This document shows positions 25,601 to 39,400 of a stretch of DNA of 64,000 nt, piece after piece. The stretch is from Plasmopara viticola (Eukaryota; Oomycota; Peronosporomycetes; Peronosporales; Peronosporaceae). The DNA is taken from the NCBI GenBank assembly GCA_001695595.3, contig MBPM02000009.1:248001-312000 (forward strand). The letters are read 5' to 3'. Position 1 is the first letter of the stretch, and every line of letters starts with the position of its first letter. Position numbers and translations under genes: made by a program. The notes under the pieces are model-generated. The model was not told where the DNA came from, did not search any database, and saw only the letters and a program-made list of their open reading frames with translations.

Positions 25601-28600
25601 CAACTCCTGTGCTTTAGTCTCATTTCGCACCACCTGTTCCTTTTCAAGGTTGAACTCGTGATCACTCATTGACTGGGAATGACCTTACCGCACCATCAAA
25701 CTTATCTTGATGATGTCAAGAATGAAGGGCTTGTCGAGCTATTTTCTGTGATTTAAAGTTTGGCACTGCCAAACAGTTTGTATTCCTTAGCAAATTGCGA
25801 GATATAAAACAGTAGCTTCAGAATTGCTAGGTAGTTAGAAATTAGTTACGAGGGATATTTTACAAAACCTTATATTAGTAAAACACATTGGTAGACTTTA
25901 CAGAGTTAGAAAGAGTCAACAGTGCTACCTCGCACACTACCAAGTGTAATTTTTTATGCTTGATACCCAGAATTCGTAACTTTGTTACGATGTCCTCTTG
26001 TATCACAACAGGTGATTGTATAACGTAACATGCTATGTGCAATGTTGTGATTTAGAGTTGTTTTGAATGGTACGTTGCAAAGCTATGAAGACAAATATGC
26101 ACGGTTTTCGTTGTTGTCTTTTATGTCCGTGTAGATTGGATACAAGTATCGCAAGGCAATATTGGATTACCGAAAAGACAAATTGTTTAGTTTATGGATG
26201 CAGAAATCCGCATGCAAAATAAGGTTCGAAATTTACAGGTAAAAGGTATCGATGCGACAAAATGGGCTTTATATTACTTCGAATTTGCAAAAATGGTGTT
26301 GCAAATTTTAAAAATGGTGTACAGCCCCGCATAAAAAAAGTTCCTGTCCTTCATGTGATCTGTGCTGTATTACCTTTAAATTGCCAAATTTGTTGGCTGT
26401 AGAACGTCGTACTGTTTTTCATGCATTTCTGTCATCCATTTCCAAGTTATGCATGAAAAGCTTACAATTAATGGCACAAGCAATAATCAGCCTGCAAACA
26501 CCTTTTAAAGATAAAGAACATAAAATTCATATCAATGAAGATTATGCTTTATAAATCTAAAGCAGATGTGAACAATTGAAATTGCATTGGTTTGTGAAAT
26601 CTAGCGTTAGCGCTAATCACACATAGTTTCAATGATTCTTGAAAGGTAAATTAGTCCCCCACTACAAAAAATCTTCTACGACAGCATCACCTATTAGTTT
26701 ACTCCGTCACTTATGCCTACATTTTACGATATTATTTTACCACAGCCAAAACGTGTCCCAAAAGCTCATTATCAAACCAAAGCAGATGAAAGGCACGCGA
26801 AATGTCTTCCAAATCGCCAGCCATCAAATTCGACACAAGAAAAGAGCCATCCACACAGGCAAGACGCAAAGCCAAACAATTAAACCTCGACAGCGATCAA
26901 AGTTGCGCCATCATGGGTGGGCAATTGATCAGCTTTTCAATAGCAGGTATCGAGAAGATCCTGCCCTAGTCATTGTTTGGAACGATGATACAAACAACAC
27001 CAGAATTTTCTTGGCTTTGATGCTTCGATAACAAGGCATTAAGCTATGTAAAACATTATTACGAGCTTCAATGCATATTGGTGGTCCGAGAAGAATGTTT
27101 TCATGGCCAAATGACTAATATAAGCAGGTGGCTATTAGTATGAGGACTTATAAGACTAGCTAATAAACCAAGCCCGCCACTCACATGTCACTCCTTTTGG
27201 AGCCTGTCGAAATCACAGCAAGTGTGGTCTATGTTTGTATCTTATGCCAGACGGTATTTATTTTCGGACAAGTTTTCAATTAGCATACGTAATTGGGTCG
27301 AATACACATCTGCATTTAGTCGCCGCAATCCAACGAACGCAGTTTCAACTGCTTTCTGATGTCAAGACTATATCAACTTTGATGAAATAGTCTCACACAA
27401 ATAATTAGTATTGCACGAAAGGCCGAAAGCTTTTAATGGTTGAAAACAATTTGGCTCACACATTCTTATATACAAATAAATTAAGACATTTTGAAGCACA
27501 AAGAACTCTATAAAGTTTACGAGAATTACTTCCAAAATTCAAGTTGTGAGCCAGATATAATTACAGAAACAGCGGTCCGATTTTGAAAAAACGGCTGTAT
27601 GTAATAAGCAGAGCTAGGAGTAAAGATTTATTTGCTCAAAAATTCTCAGAACAACATGAAAATTGAAACATAAATGAATTTGTTAAAGAGATGAAGTACC
27701 GAAAGACCTGCTATTTAAAGAAAAAATCGCTGGTCACGAGCGTGCGGAAACGATTAAGCGAGTTTTAAATAAAAACTGATGACTTTTATAAAGCTTAGAG
27801 CTTTAAGGATCGTAATTAACCTCAAGACATACTATACAATTTTTTGACGTGCGTCGATATTGTCTTGAAATAAGAAATAATAATGTCAAGCTCTGCCGTT
27901 CCAGAATTGTAAAGGTCTAATGTGCTTTCCGACCTTGCTTATAGGGGAAAAATGGGTGATCGAACGTCGACCCAATTTGCTCATAGACACCGGTATCTTG
28001 ACCAAAAAGGTTTAGAGACAGATTATGTGCGCTTCAAGCAGCCGACACACGGTCGCGAATGAGCTCCTTTTGTTCATAGAAAAGCCACAAACATTGGCCG
28101 AGCAACCTCACATGGTGCATTTGTACCGCCAAAATTGGCTTTACTTTAACGTGGAACATGTATCAAGGTATATGCGATTTTACGAGGGCAGTGAGCTTCT
28201 TATAAAGTACCGCGCTGTTTTGATGATTTCTTTCCGGCCTATGCGATGTGCAAATTGCATTAGAAGCTCATGGACTTTAGGATCTTTGTCCAACGTGGCT
28301 GTTTTTTTCTCTTAAAATAAACTCATAAATTAAAATATGGTAATTACGGCACTGACCAAGGCCATTTCCAATCTGGGCGCAAAACTTGTTGCTTTTTTGC
28401 GCATGGCCCTCGTAAGGTTGCTTTGCAGATATGTCTTTAAAGCTTGAACTCTTTCGCAAACACCGTACGAAGAATGGTCTCAAGAAGCACATGAGTCAAG
28501 CATAGCAAATAAGCGTGCTCCTTAGTGCAGTAGCTTGAGGGCGGTGAATGCTTAAAATGGCAAAAACAACGTCATTTGTTTCTCACTTTACACGACGGTG

Positions 28601-28981
28601 AAATAGCACGTTATGAGTCCTATTGCTGGGTGCGATCGTGGCAAATACTTCCAAAATAAGTCAAGGTTGTCGATTATAGCTGTCGGTGATTCTCAAACTT
28701 CGTCAACTACAAAAGCAAATTATTGTGTGTCTACTATGTCGGCTAAAATGCAAAAATATTTCATTAGAAACTTCTTCATTTGCGGCAAAATAAATATAGC
28801 AAACCGTCGGCTTTCATGCGGCCTTACGCGACAATTTCACGACAAAGCGAATAGTGTGTTTTAGAAAATATTCAGATTTAGAAACACATCTTCTACCATA
28901 TTTACGGAGCGTGAAAAAAAGGAAAACGCCAAGGTAGAGCCACTCCCAATACGGGAGAGTATATAAATCTCATTTATAAAA
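19638..28981. other. Gene-free stretch between copia elements 1 and 2
   Basis: There is no supportable gene in more than 9 kb. Two further copies of the dispersed repeat also seen at 15.35 kb lie near 20265-20440 and 24860-25020. A short inverted repeat (ATTGACCAAA and TTTGGTCAAT) sits at about 21417-21460. TGTAAGCACCCCCC at about 22690 resembles the start of an LTR, but no matching end was found. Frames at 21628-21996, 23189-23361 and 26639-27031 have no recognisable motif. Confidence 0.55.
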
Positions 28982-29179
28982 TGTTAAGCTTCAGAGACAT
29001 TGAAAAATAGCCCGTCGCAGTGCAAAATGGAAAGTCAATCAATACGAAAAAAATCAAACTTCCTGCTTTATTTTTCTCGTTGTCACGTGTTCTTCTGTCT
29101 CGACATTCTAGAATGTGAACAACACTCTTGGATGTCAAGTTGACACGTACTGTGGGACACACGATTATAGGTCGTTACA
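28982..29179 (-). repeat. Probable 3' LTR of copia element 2
   Basis: In element orientation it begins TGTAACGACC directly after a polypurine tract, GAGGGGAAG (29180-29188). The inner end is therefore well placed. The outer end is inferred from GCTTAACA at 28982, which would give 198 bases with TG...CA ends. With no second LTR to compare, that end is uncertain. Confidence 0.6.
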
Positions 29180-32100
29180 CTTCCCCTCAACTTGGCAGTC
29201 CACGAGTCCGCATGCGTCACGAAGCTTTACAAAGCGCGGCGTCGGAACAGCCTTCGTTAACATAACCGCCAGCTGAGATTCCGATAATACGTACTCCACC
29301 TTGATGCTGACCTTCTCGACGTGGTCACGGACGAAGTGAGCTCGGAGGTCGATGTGCTTGGTGCGTGGAGTGTATCCGTGGTTTGTTGCCATACTAATCG
29401 CCGACTGGTTGTCCATGTAGATCGTCGACGCACTCGACACGTTCACACCCATCTCTCCGAGGAGGAATGCAGCCACAGTACTTCTTAAGTGGTAAGTGCG
29501 AGAGCCATGTACTCGGCTTCAACAGACGATAACGCGACGGTCGCTTGCCGCTTGCTCTTGTAGATGATCGGACCGCCAGCAATCTTCACCATCACATCAG
29601 ACGTCGAGCGTCGCGTCTCTTTATCACCGCCCCAGTTTGCGTCGCAGTATGTCGCGATACTCTTGCTCTTTGCCGTGTAGTGGATGCCGATCGAAACAGT
29701 GGCCTTGAGGTAACGAAGCACACGTACCGCAGCATTCCAATGAATCTCACGCGGCGTATCGAGGTACTGAGAGAGGATCGACGGCGCGACGCCATTGTCG
29801 GGACGCGTGGCATTAGCAACGTACAGCATTGATCCGATTAATTCGCGGTACTTGGTTTTGTCAGCGCATACACCGTGCTTGTTGGATGGGCTGAGATCTT
29901 GACCGATCACCATTGGGTTGCGGATAACGTGAGCAGATACTTGGCGAAAAAGCTCGAGCAACTTGGCAATAAATTGACATTGCTTCACCACCATTTCACC
30001 ACATTTTCGATCGTGGAGTACTTCCACCCCGAGAACGAAACGAGCATCACCGAGTGATTTTACCATGAAGTGCGACGCGAGTTCATTATACACGAATCGT
30101 GCTTGCTTTTTTATCTTGCAACCAACAAGTAGATCGTCCAAGTATAGCACCACAACCACCGCGGCCGCTGGGTCATTGTCATCTCGTCGAACGAAGAGAC
30201 AAGGATCAGCTCGACACTGTTTGAAACCGAGACTCTTGAATACGTCGCGGATAGTACGGTGCCACACAGATGCAGCTTGCTTCAGTCTATAGAGGCTGCG
30301 GTGGAGTCTGCAAACCAATCCCGGCGCCGCATTCACTCCTTCAGGGGGATTCAAAGCACTCTTTCATCAAACTCATTATTTTGAAACCCTGTCTCGATGT
30401 CAAACTGGCGAATCATGAGGCGTCGAGTGCAGCACAGAGCGAGAAAGACCCGGGTCGTGTTCATGCTTGCTACTGGCGAGTATGTGTGGGTATAGTCTAC
30501 TCCGCGAGTCTGCAGGAAACCTCGAGCGACCAGACGTGCCTTGTAGCGCTTCACCGCTCCATTCTCGTCGTACTTCTTCGCGAACACCCACTTGCATCCG
30601 ATCACCTTGCTTCCTTGAGGTCGCCGCACCATATCCCAAGTGTGATTCCGTACATGCGATCGAATCTCAGCGCGAATAGCTTCCTTCCATTGTGGAGCGT
30701 CAGGGGCCGCCATTGCTTCAGAGTATGATGTAGGCAGCTCAGACATAGCCAACGCAATTTCGTTCTCGTCCAGGCGTGGTCGCTTGCTTTCAAATTCAGG
30801 CTCATCGTCCTTTTCGGCGCCACCAAGATGCAAAGGCATATATCCATCAGTCAGTAGACGCGGTCGTTCGTACGTGATCGGCCGAGGGCGAATGGAACCA
30901 CCACTGAACACTATGCGTTTCTCTGATGCATCGACGCCAACACCAACACCAACATTATGAGGGAAAATTACCGACGGTGTGCTCGGACCACTTGCGGTAG
31001 CACGGACGAGATCACGGCTCGGGTTGAGTTGCTGAACCACGATGGCGGTGTCATCAATCGATTGACTTGGATGTTGTGAGTGCGAAATAATATCGAAATC
31101 AGGACGCTGGGTCAGCTGCGTCTGTGGATATTCGGTAGTAGAAGCAGGAATGATGCGCTGGACAACTTGCGCCTGGCTGTTACTACCCCTGTACAGAGTA
31201 TCAGTACAACGGGTGAGGCTTGAGCATCGGTAGGGGACACTTCTTCCATTTCGACGCCGACGGCATCGTCGACACCCGCAGTTGCACCTTGGTCATTCTT
31301 ATCCACTGGTCGCGGTGGCGGAATTTATATCACACCATCGTGATCCTCGATGCTAACCATCCAAGGGGAGCAACTTGAGTCATCACTGACGGCATATAAC
31401 ATAGCTAGTAATCGCTCATCCAGATGCACTGATCACGAAATCACGATGCGCTCATCGTCGTAGTCCCACACGCGGTACGCTTTCAATTCATCAGCGTATC
31501 CTAGGAAGAGACAATGGTGAGCTCGAGGATCGAGTTTGCCTACGTTTGACTTGTCAACATGTACGTAGCCACGAGCACCAATTACACGTAGGTTTTCGAG
31601 TGACTGGCGCTTTCCGGATAATACTTCGAGGGGGCTCTGATCCGGTCGCGCAGTGTTCGTGATACGGTTGACGATGGAAGCTGCGGTCCGAAACGCTTCA
31701 GCCCACCACACACGGTCTACTTGCATGTAGTGTAGCATCGATCGGGCTAAGTCAGCGAGTGTCCGGTTTATACGCTCAGCGATCCCATTTTGCTGGGGGC
31801 TGTATGGCGCACTCGTCTAGCGAATGATCCCTTTGGAGGCGCAGAACTTGCCGAAGCACTTGCTCACATACTCACCATCGTTATCACTACGAACACACAT
31901 CACCTTGCAGCCGTATTGCACCTTAACCTGAGTACAAAATGCCTTGAAGCAATCGAAGACTTGAGACTTCTGCTTGATGAAGCTGACGAACACCACTCGG
32001 CTGAAGTCGTTCATAAAGACCACGATGCATACCGCATCACCCTTGGACTTCGAATTAATTGGTCCCATCACATCCGTGTGCACAATCTCGAATGATCGAC

Positions 32101-33376
32101 CTGTTTTTACCTCGCTACCCGATTGGTGCACAAACGAGCTCGGGGTCATTTTTCCTTGCGCACAGCCACCGCAAACCCTACCATCCGATCCGAGCAAAGC
32201 CGTAAGGGCGGGACACCATCGCACGCACGAGCAACTAGCTTCAGCTTGGCATTGGGGACGTGCCCGAGGCGTGCGTGGATTACTTCGTAGGTCTTATCAC
32301 TTGACGCACCATCAACTGCCGTATACGCATTGCCTTCGGCTCTGTACTTCACTTCACACGCGTACAGCTTCCCAACCCGAGGAACTCGAACATCAACACT
32401 GCCATTCACCGATATGGAGGCACCGGTCCTGTCAAACTGCACAGCGTGATTCTTGGACATGAGTGCAGGAACCGACAGTAGCTTTCGATCCAATTTTGGA
32501 ACGTGGAGAACATTCGTCAATTTCACCCGCACAACTCCGGTAAAGATAACCCGCACGGTAACCATACCTATGGCGGCAACCCGGTGGCCATTTGCCACCA
32601 TGATCTCGAATGATTTTGTAAGTGGGCTGTACTCCGAAAAATTATTACATTCCGTGGTCATGTGCGAGCTGGTTTATTATCAAGGAGCCAGGTGGCCGAT
32701 CGTTCACCACCGGCGGTCATAGCGATAAGCGCGAACTCCGAACCACCGGTGTCGTCCTTCAGCCGCGGGTTATCTTGTTTCTTGTGGCCAACTTCCTGGC
32801 ACTCATAGCATCGGCCCTTGAACTCCTTCTTGTCAACAACATGGTACGCTTTGCGTCCATGTCCCTTGGCACCCCGTCCACGTCGGCCTCCACGCCCAAT
32901 GTTGTTCTGCCTACCATTGCCATTTACTGTCGCCTTGAATACTTGCTCTTTCACCTCGCGCTTCTGAATCATCTCATACTCGCGTCGTAGCATCTCTTTC
33001 CCCTCCAGCAGTGTCACACGGTCGCGCGCTTTGATGAGCCGCACCATCGCGTCGTACTCACTTGGCACACTACCAAGGAGGATCACCAGCTTCTCCTCTT
33101 CTGGCAGAGCGTCACCAACCGCAGCCAACTTGGCACACAATTCATCGAACTGCACCAGATGCTCCATGAGGCTTCCACCGCTGTCCATCGCGAACTCGTG
33201 GAGATGCTTGCGCAACTGCACATAATTGTGCAGACTCTGCTTCATGAAACGCACGCAGGATTTGCCATGCTTTCCATGCAGAGTTGGCTTCTCTCAACAT
33301 CATCTGGTACGTCGGACTTAACAGCTTTGACAACACAGCCAGCGCCTACACATTGGCGGCTTTCCACTGGGCGGGG
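29165..33376 (-). pseudogene. gag-pol pseudogene of copia element 2
   Basis: Gag has an early TAG near 33345 and a frameshift near 33250. Its zinc knuckle reads CYECQEVGHKKQDN, so the last Cys is Asn. The protease site is destroyed: where DSG is expected the frame reads DNKPART and then stops. Integrase shows HTDVMGPI, SDNDGEY and QQNGIAER, with a frameshift near 32200 and a TAG where Gln is expected near 31817. The reverse transcriptase contains CKWVFAKKYDENGAVKRYKA and, in place of TAFLN, TGFQN. A further frameshift near 30350 follows, then LYLDDLLVG and an RNase H with SSVEAEYMAL and MDNQSA. The final stop lies just inside the LTR. The gene is long dead. Confidence 0.92.
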
Positions 33377-33400
33377 GCAACAATATAATTTGTGGTGTGC

Positions 33401-36400
33401 AGTGGTCAACCGGTAATTCTTGTTAAATTCTATAACACGCGATCGTTTTTGACTTCAAAAATGATACTTTTTATGGTTGCCATGGCTAGAACCGTATGAG
33501 TCCTGAATAGGTTGGCGTGACATAGTGATAGGTTTTAGACGCTCGACACATTCTAATAAAGCTGTGATGAATCAGAAATTCACCCCTTCTTTACGTATGG
33601 TTTCACTTTGAAATAGCCCGGAAATACACATTCCAAAAAAAAACATACGATGCATTAGATGTTTTGAGTCAAAATTGTGATACTTTTCATAATAAAGACG
33701 CTTAAAGCGTCACTGGGTTCCGCTAGTTTGTCGTGAGTTCAGGCAGGCGCAGTCAACACCGAGGCGATGCCCGATTCCTTACGCTTTTTTGAAAAAAATG
33801 AACAATTTAAAGTTGCAGAATTCTTGGCTACGTTTATTATTATCAATAAGGTTTTATGTGAAATAAATATAAAACACTTACCATCTACATCTTCAGTAGC
33901 AGTAATTAACAATTCATGCTTTTTTTTTCTGTTGACTCCTCGGTACTATGTACTGCCTTTTACCTGATGTTTGTCTGAGAACATTACATAATTCATGTCA
34001 CACAATGATAATTCTGTCGACTCGTGGGACATACACTGGGTTCGTGTAGCCGCGAAGCATTGAAATTTTGAAGGAAGACCAACTCAAAAAAATCACCAGC
34101 AATGACCGTCAAATCTCTGTCGACAAATAGAGAAGGCACAGCGACGCCTGCGTCGAGTATAATGGGACGAATTCTTTTAAATCTGACTCACTTACGATCG
34201 ATTTCACGTAAAAGGCCGTTTAAATTTGTGCAATACTACAAATGAGGCCCGCGAAAGCCCAAATGACCAACAGCTATCCTGTTGTGATATTCGTTAATAA
34301 TCATTTCGAGTAGATCAGTTTTGTTTGGAGTGACAAAACGCAATGCTCTGAGGTTGTTGAAGCTGTACGAAACCTGCTTGCCGTCAAGTCAGTAATGCTC
34401 GGTCTACTATAGACTAGTTCCTCCACTGGGGCTTCACCTCGTGCACGCAAGTGCTTAATAATGCTGTAGCACATTGTGTCAATATGTTGTCACAAGCTTG
34501 TCAAGCAGTGAGTATAACGTAGATACGCTCGTTGAATTTGCTCCTGACGACATAAACAATGATAATTCAAGATCCTCATCGCTATACTTATCATATGACC
34601 GATGACTCAAACCAAGCCGCTGATCACGATCCAAGCGCTGCAAATCGGCATCAGCTAAAATTTTGTTCTTTCCTGTTTTAGAAAGAATTACAAAAAGGAA
34701 ATCTCGGAAAGTGGAAGCCACCGAGCCAAGCTTTAGAAAAAATGAGTTGCCATAGTATGCAGCGATGCGTAATCAGTGTAAATGGCAAACGTCTATTATT
34801 TGAAAAGGTGCTTTTTTATCCATCAAGCACATAGCTTCTGACGGCAAGTTTCATCTATTGTGACTGGTAGCTGAAAACGCGCTTTTGATCTTCGTCATCA
34901 ATATGCAGTAAGTGACGGCTGATGGTAAAACTAGAGACGATGTAAAAAGGCTGTGAGCCATCTATTAGTGACAAGATTGACGTTTCCACCGGTTTTGTCG
35001 ATCGAAATAAAGTTCTCTTGGGCTTCTTAAGATCACAAGCACGCAGCACGCTTCTTCATCAAGATGATAATGGCTCAATCAATTTAGCCGAATTTTAGTG
35101 TGCCTAAGCGGCTTGCTTTCTTGCGCAAGCCAATGGTGCAACTCAGATGGAACTTTGAATGACGTCAATGCACACATAATAGTTAAGTTCTTTGACATTG
35201 TGCGCACGCCTTTCTTGCTCGCGTAATACCCATGAGCCAGAATTGCCGGTTCACAAAAGATGCCCTCCTTGCTACTAATGTATAGAATAATCTCGCTTAC
35301 AGCTTATAAAACTTGTGTTAGGAACTATAAGTGTCTTATCAAGGCATTGAGTCCATTATTAGCGCGGCTGTGCTGGAAGATGTCGTCAGGAAGTTTCGGC
35401 GCCAAGCCGATGAGCGAACGTATCGTTAGGATGCCACGCCATTAAGCCTGGCAAGTACGCTTCTCAAACCATGTGGTCATGCAAGATAGAGCATTTTACT
35501 ATGAGTCCCAATTACCACTAGCAGAGTTTTGATGGGCCTGATAAGTTTTGATGGATAAAGATGTCGATCAAACCGATGGCACTCAAGACAGCAATGCTAG
35601 CCATGGAATCGAGAATCATGTCGATCTAATAATTAAAATATACCCTTGGATTATGGCATCGTTGAGCTTGGTAAAAGCGTGACCGATACATCCTTCGCTG
35701 GTGGCCGTTTTCGTTAGAAGTTAGACGCGAGAACAAAACGATGCTCTTATACACAAAGTTCGCGCTGTGGTGGCTTTGAATAGTCCAGGGAATGCTTCAA
35801 GTTGTTAAATAGCGTGGTATAATCGTCGCATCACACATTATTTTGAGCCAGAGGCGAGATCAATTGTGTGGCGGGAATTTAATCAATTGAATTTCGACCG
35901 GAATCTTTCGTAGGAAGGTGTTCGTTCACGTCGTAAATTGAGTTACCAAATTTGCAGAGTGTTTTTAATGATTAAGCCGCGAAGTGCTCTTTGCGCGGAG
36001 ACTTTGGTTTGGGCTCTCTCATGCAACCATCGACTTAGCGCGGTCGACTCCGTGTATGTCATCGACGATGACGCAGATCTTCTGCCGTTAGTTCAAAAAG
36101 CAGACGGTAAGAGGAGGAACTGAAAGACACTTGAGCCGCATAGAGCCGCAAATCGAGTTCGGAACTCAAGTGTGCGAGAACGATTGTATATTTTTCCGCA
36201 ATTTTTTCCGCGTCAATCAACATGAGCGGCTCTACCTGGCTTTGTGTAGACGACTGGCTGTGTCTAGTGGCATGGCGGCGATTACTTAGACGCTGTTCTT
36301 TGGCTCAAGAATGACTTTAATATTGGTCAATTGTTTCTGCTGAACGAAGAATTACCACCTCCCAAACATGGTTATAGTATGTAAGATTTCAACACGGATG

Positions 36401-39400
36401 TCAAGCGAGAAATCTAATTTTTGGCGGTGTTGGCTGGGATCCTCTACTTGACCCTTTCTCATTAAGCGAGAGCCTGTGCTCGTTTGTCATATGCTCGGTC
36501 AAGAGTCTTTGCTTGACTGTCTCACTGTGTAAGAACTCTTTTCGACCACTACTTTGTAGCGAAACGGCTTCTGGAGGATCCACTCGACCATCCAATTTGT
36601 CAAATAGCCTGGTGGGGCGATCTTTTATAAAAGCCTCTGTTTGACCGCGTTATGTACTCTCTCAACGCAAGAAGAAGCTGAGCGGTTGACAATTTGACAG
36701 CGACCACAAGTCCATCGTTATGAGCGAGCAGACGGCCTGAAACACTACCGGGTGGATCTGACGGATTATTACCGAGACGTTGTAAATACTTTGAGCATGA
36801 TGCTTGTCTAGAGGCATATGATGTCCCGATTAGCAATCATTTGGGCTCAACGCAAATATTTACTTAATCTCCGCAACATATTGGTGGTCACTCATGTACG
36901 AGTGTATAATTTAGTATATAGGTATTTGTGAGACATGCCAAAAGGGTCATATCTGCGGCTCCCATGTCGTCTTCTTTACAAAACCTACCATTAACGGCGA
37001 ACCGCTGAAAATTCAAGTATTTCGACTTTTTTTTTTTTTTCGACAGATGTTAATTGCAACACAGAATAGTGTCACCCTAGCATGATGGTGCATTTAACAC
37101 TATTTTAACTCGAGAGCAAGCAGCGTGACTGTTTGTGTATACGATACTTGGATACCATGGATTATCGTACGCGGTGTTGTCGAATATGACTCACAATCTT
37201 CCGCTGTGTTTAAGCAAACCGCTATTTTAACAGCTTGCTGATATCAGCGGAAGACCATTTATGTACATATGCCAGGGCGAAGTGTATCAAGTGTGTGCTG
37301 AAGGACACACTGTGCAGTATGTGCGCTGGGGTGCCACTTCGTGGGCCTATAAACTTTGTATCGTTAAGTTTGCAGTCAACAGTGTGTTTTTGCGCATCTA
37401 CGAGCTTTACAAAGATGGGCTTCGGCTCTGGACGGCTCGGCTATTTCTTTGAATCACGAATGCTATCGAATGAAGTAAAGGAGATTGTCTTTGGATTCTT
37501 TTCTTCCTGAGACTCAATAGAATTGACGCTTAGTCAACTACCTCAAGAAATAAATTCTCGGAAGGTGAGGTTGTGATGCTACGTCATCTATAGTCCAGTA
37601 CTTCTTCGCAGTCCTAGAGGAGTTATAATCAATCGAGTTATCACCAAAGAAGCGTGGCGAGTCTCATCATATACATTGCCCAAAGGTGGGCATGTCTGCG
37701 TACTCCCGGGCGAGGTAGAACGATAAGCGTGCGCTTCCGCCACGGTGAAGCGGTATGATCTTTGAAAGCCTTAAAGTACCTAAGTTTCTCTCCAGTGGGT
37801 GACTTTCGAGGGCTTGCCCCCTAAGGCATCGCTCAGGCTTAGTTAAAAACGCAGCGTGTAAAGGCGCTGACGTGAATGCTGACCCAACACATGAAAAGGA
37901 TGCAACCTTAGGCTTAGATATCAAATGTAGCGTGGATGCTATTATGAAGTCAAAGCGAGCTTTATTAACGGCTGATCGGTAGCATTCTTTACTGGCGTTT
38001 TGATCAGCGTTATGACCAAAACGACTTCGCATATTAAAGTCAAGTGTGATCGACAGCAATTAATCCGCTTCCATTGGACGTAATTAAAGTCGTAATGCGA
38101 CGGGCTGCTAAATGTGATTGAGCTTTTGTGGCAAAGCTGGCTTCACGAAAAGGGTCCTTGAAGAAAAATGGTATCTGGTATTCGCCAGGCATCATGTCGA
38201 TGTTTAATAAGAAAAATAATCAGTTATATAGACGCGATACTAGACAAGAACAAGTATTATAGATCAACCTTTATACTGTACTTTATTGCATCTTTAAGAC
38301 CGAGAAGAGTGAGCGGTCGTTCACTAGAAGATCTTACACCCTCCTGCATGCCTCCTCTGTGCAAGGTACTATGCGTTACCAATACGCATTGCTGTCGCGC
38401 CGTTCAGTTAAAAATTGTCTGCTTTTAGTTATGACCACCTAAGTTGCCTGGCGTAAATTCTGCTTTTGAATGTTTCAGTTTACAAACTCAAATCTATACC
38501 TTTTCCTTCATTGATTTTATTTGCATACGACCATTACCTTGAGTGACTCTCGGGTACTACACGATTGCCCCCGTTCTGAACTAAAGACGAAAATGGTAAT
38601 ATAGACCATTTAAGCTTGCCAACCCTGTTCAGTAGCTATGGCCATTTAGCAGGTGCAGCTTTGAGCACATGTGCAACACATGTATCGCCTAATGCATGCT
38701 AATCGTTAACGCGCGCAGAGACCTCGGGGGCTTAAGCGCGGGCATGGTCGTCCTGCTTAAGACCGCGTGTATTTGCGATGGCGTGGCTTTCAACAAACCC
38801 CATGGACCTGATTATATCCGGGTGCGGGTCTCTATTACCAGTATACAGTCGAACGTTTTAGCCCCGTAAAAAGAATCGAGAATTAACGATTACTACTCCC
38901 TTAAGCTCACTAGAAAGACAAAAAGCGGGCCTCACAGGCAAGATTGCAGGGGCATCAAATGCCCTGGCCTTCACATAAGCCGTAAATGCATTAATACTGC
39001 AGCAGCTTCTAAGCAACTGGCGCATTTTGCAAGCCCCCAAGCGCAACGTATGGTTTTATCAAATGCGAGGCTTGCGACGACGGGTCCTGGAGCACTCCAG
39101 ACAGTCTTGAGTAATGCGTCACCACTCGCAATGGTAACGGCAGGATAACCGACCAGATAGTGTCCACAACACCGCATGTAGGATTTTAATGAGTTGGGAT
39201 TAATCCAATTCTGCCAGTTCACCATGCTCCTAGACGCTGTTCTGCCTTTCTTTTGTGTTCATATGACATTGGCGGACTCGTACCGTAGATCGTTGCAGCA
39301 GACAACGAACATAAAATAACATCATCGATACACCAGTGAAGACATGAAGCATGGAATAAGTCTTTATCGAGCCAATCACTCGTCTAAGGCCTTGTTTTAG

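Larger units (their letters stand above)
28982..33400 (-). mobile_element. Ty1/copia LTR retrotransposon 2, 5'-truncated
   Basis: A second copia element of a different family. Its 3' LTR and the gag-pol order are clear on the minus strand. Gag homology starts abruptly near 33370-33400 without its first 40 or so residues, and no matching 5' LTR is visible to the right. The element was therefore truncated or rearranged at its 5' end. It is not a copy of element 1: motifs differ (YLDD against YVDD) and the LTRs are unrelated. Confidence 0.88.
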
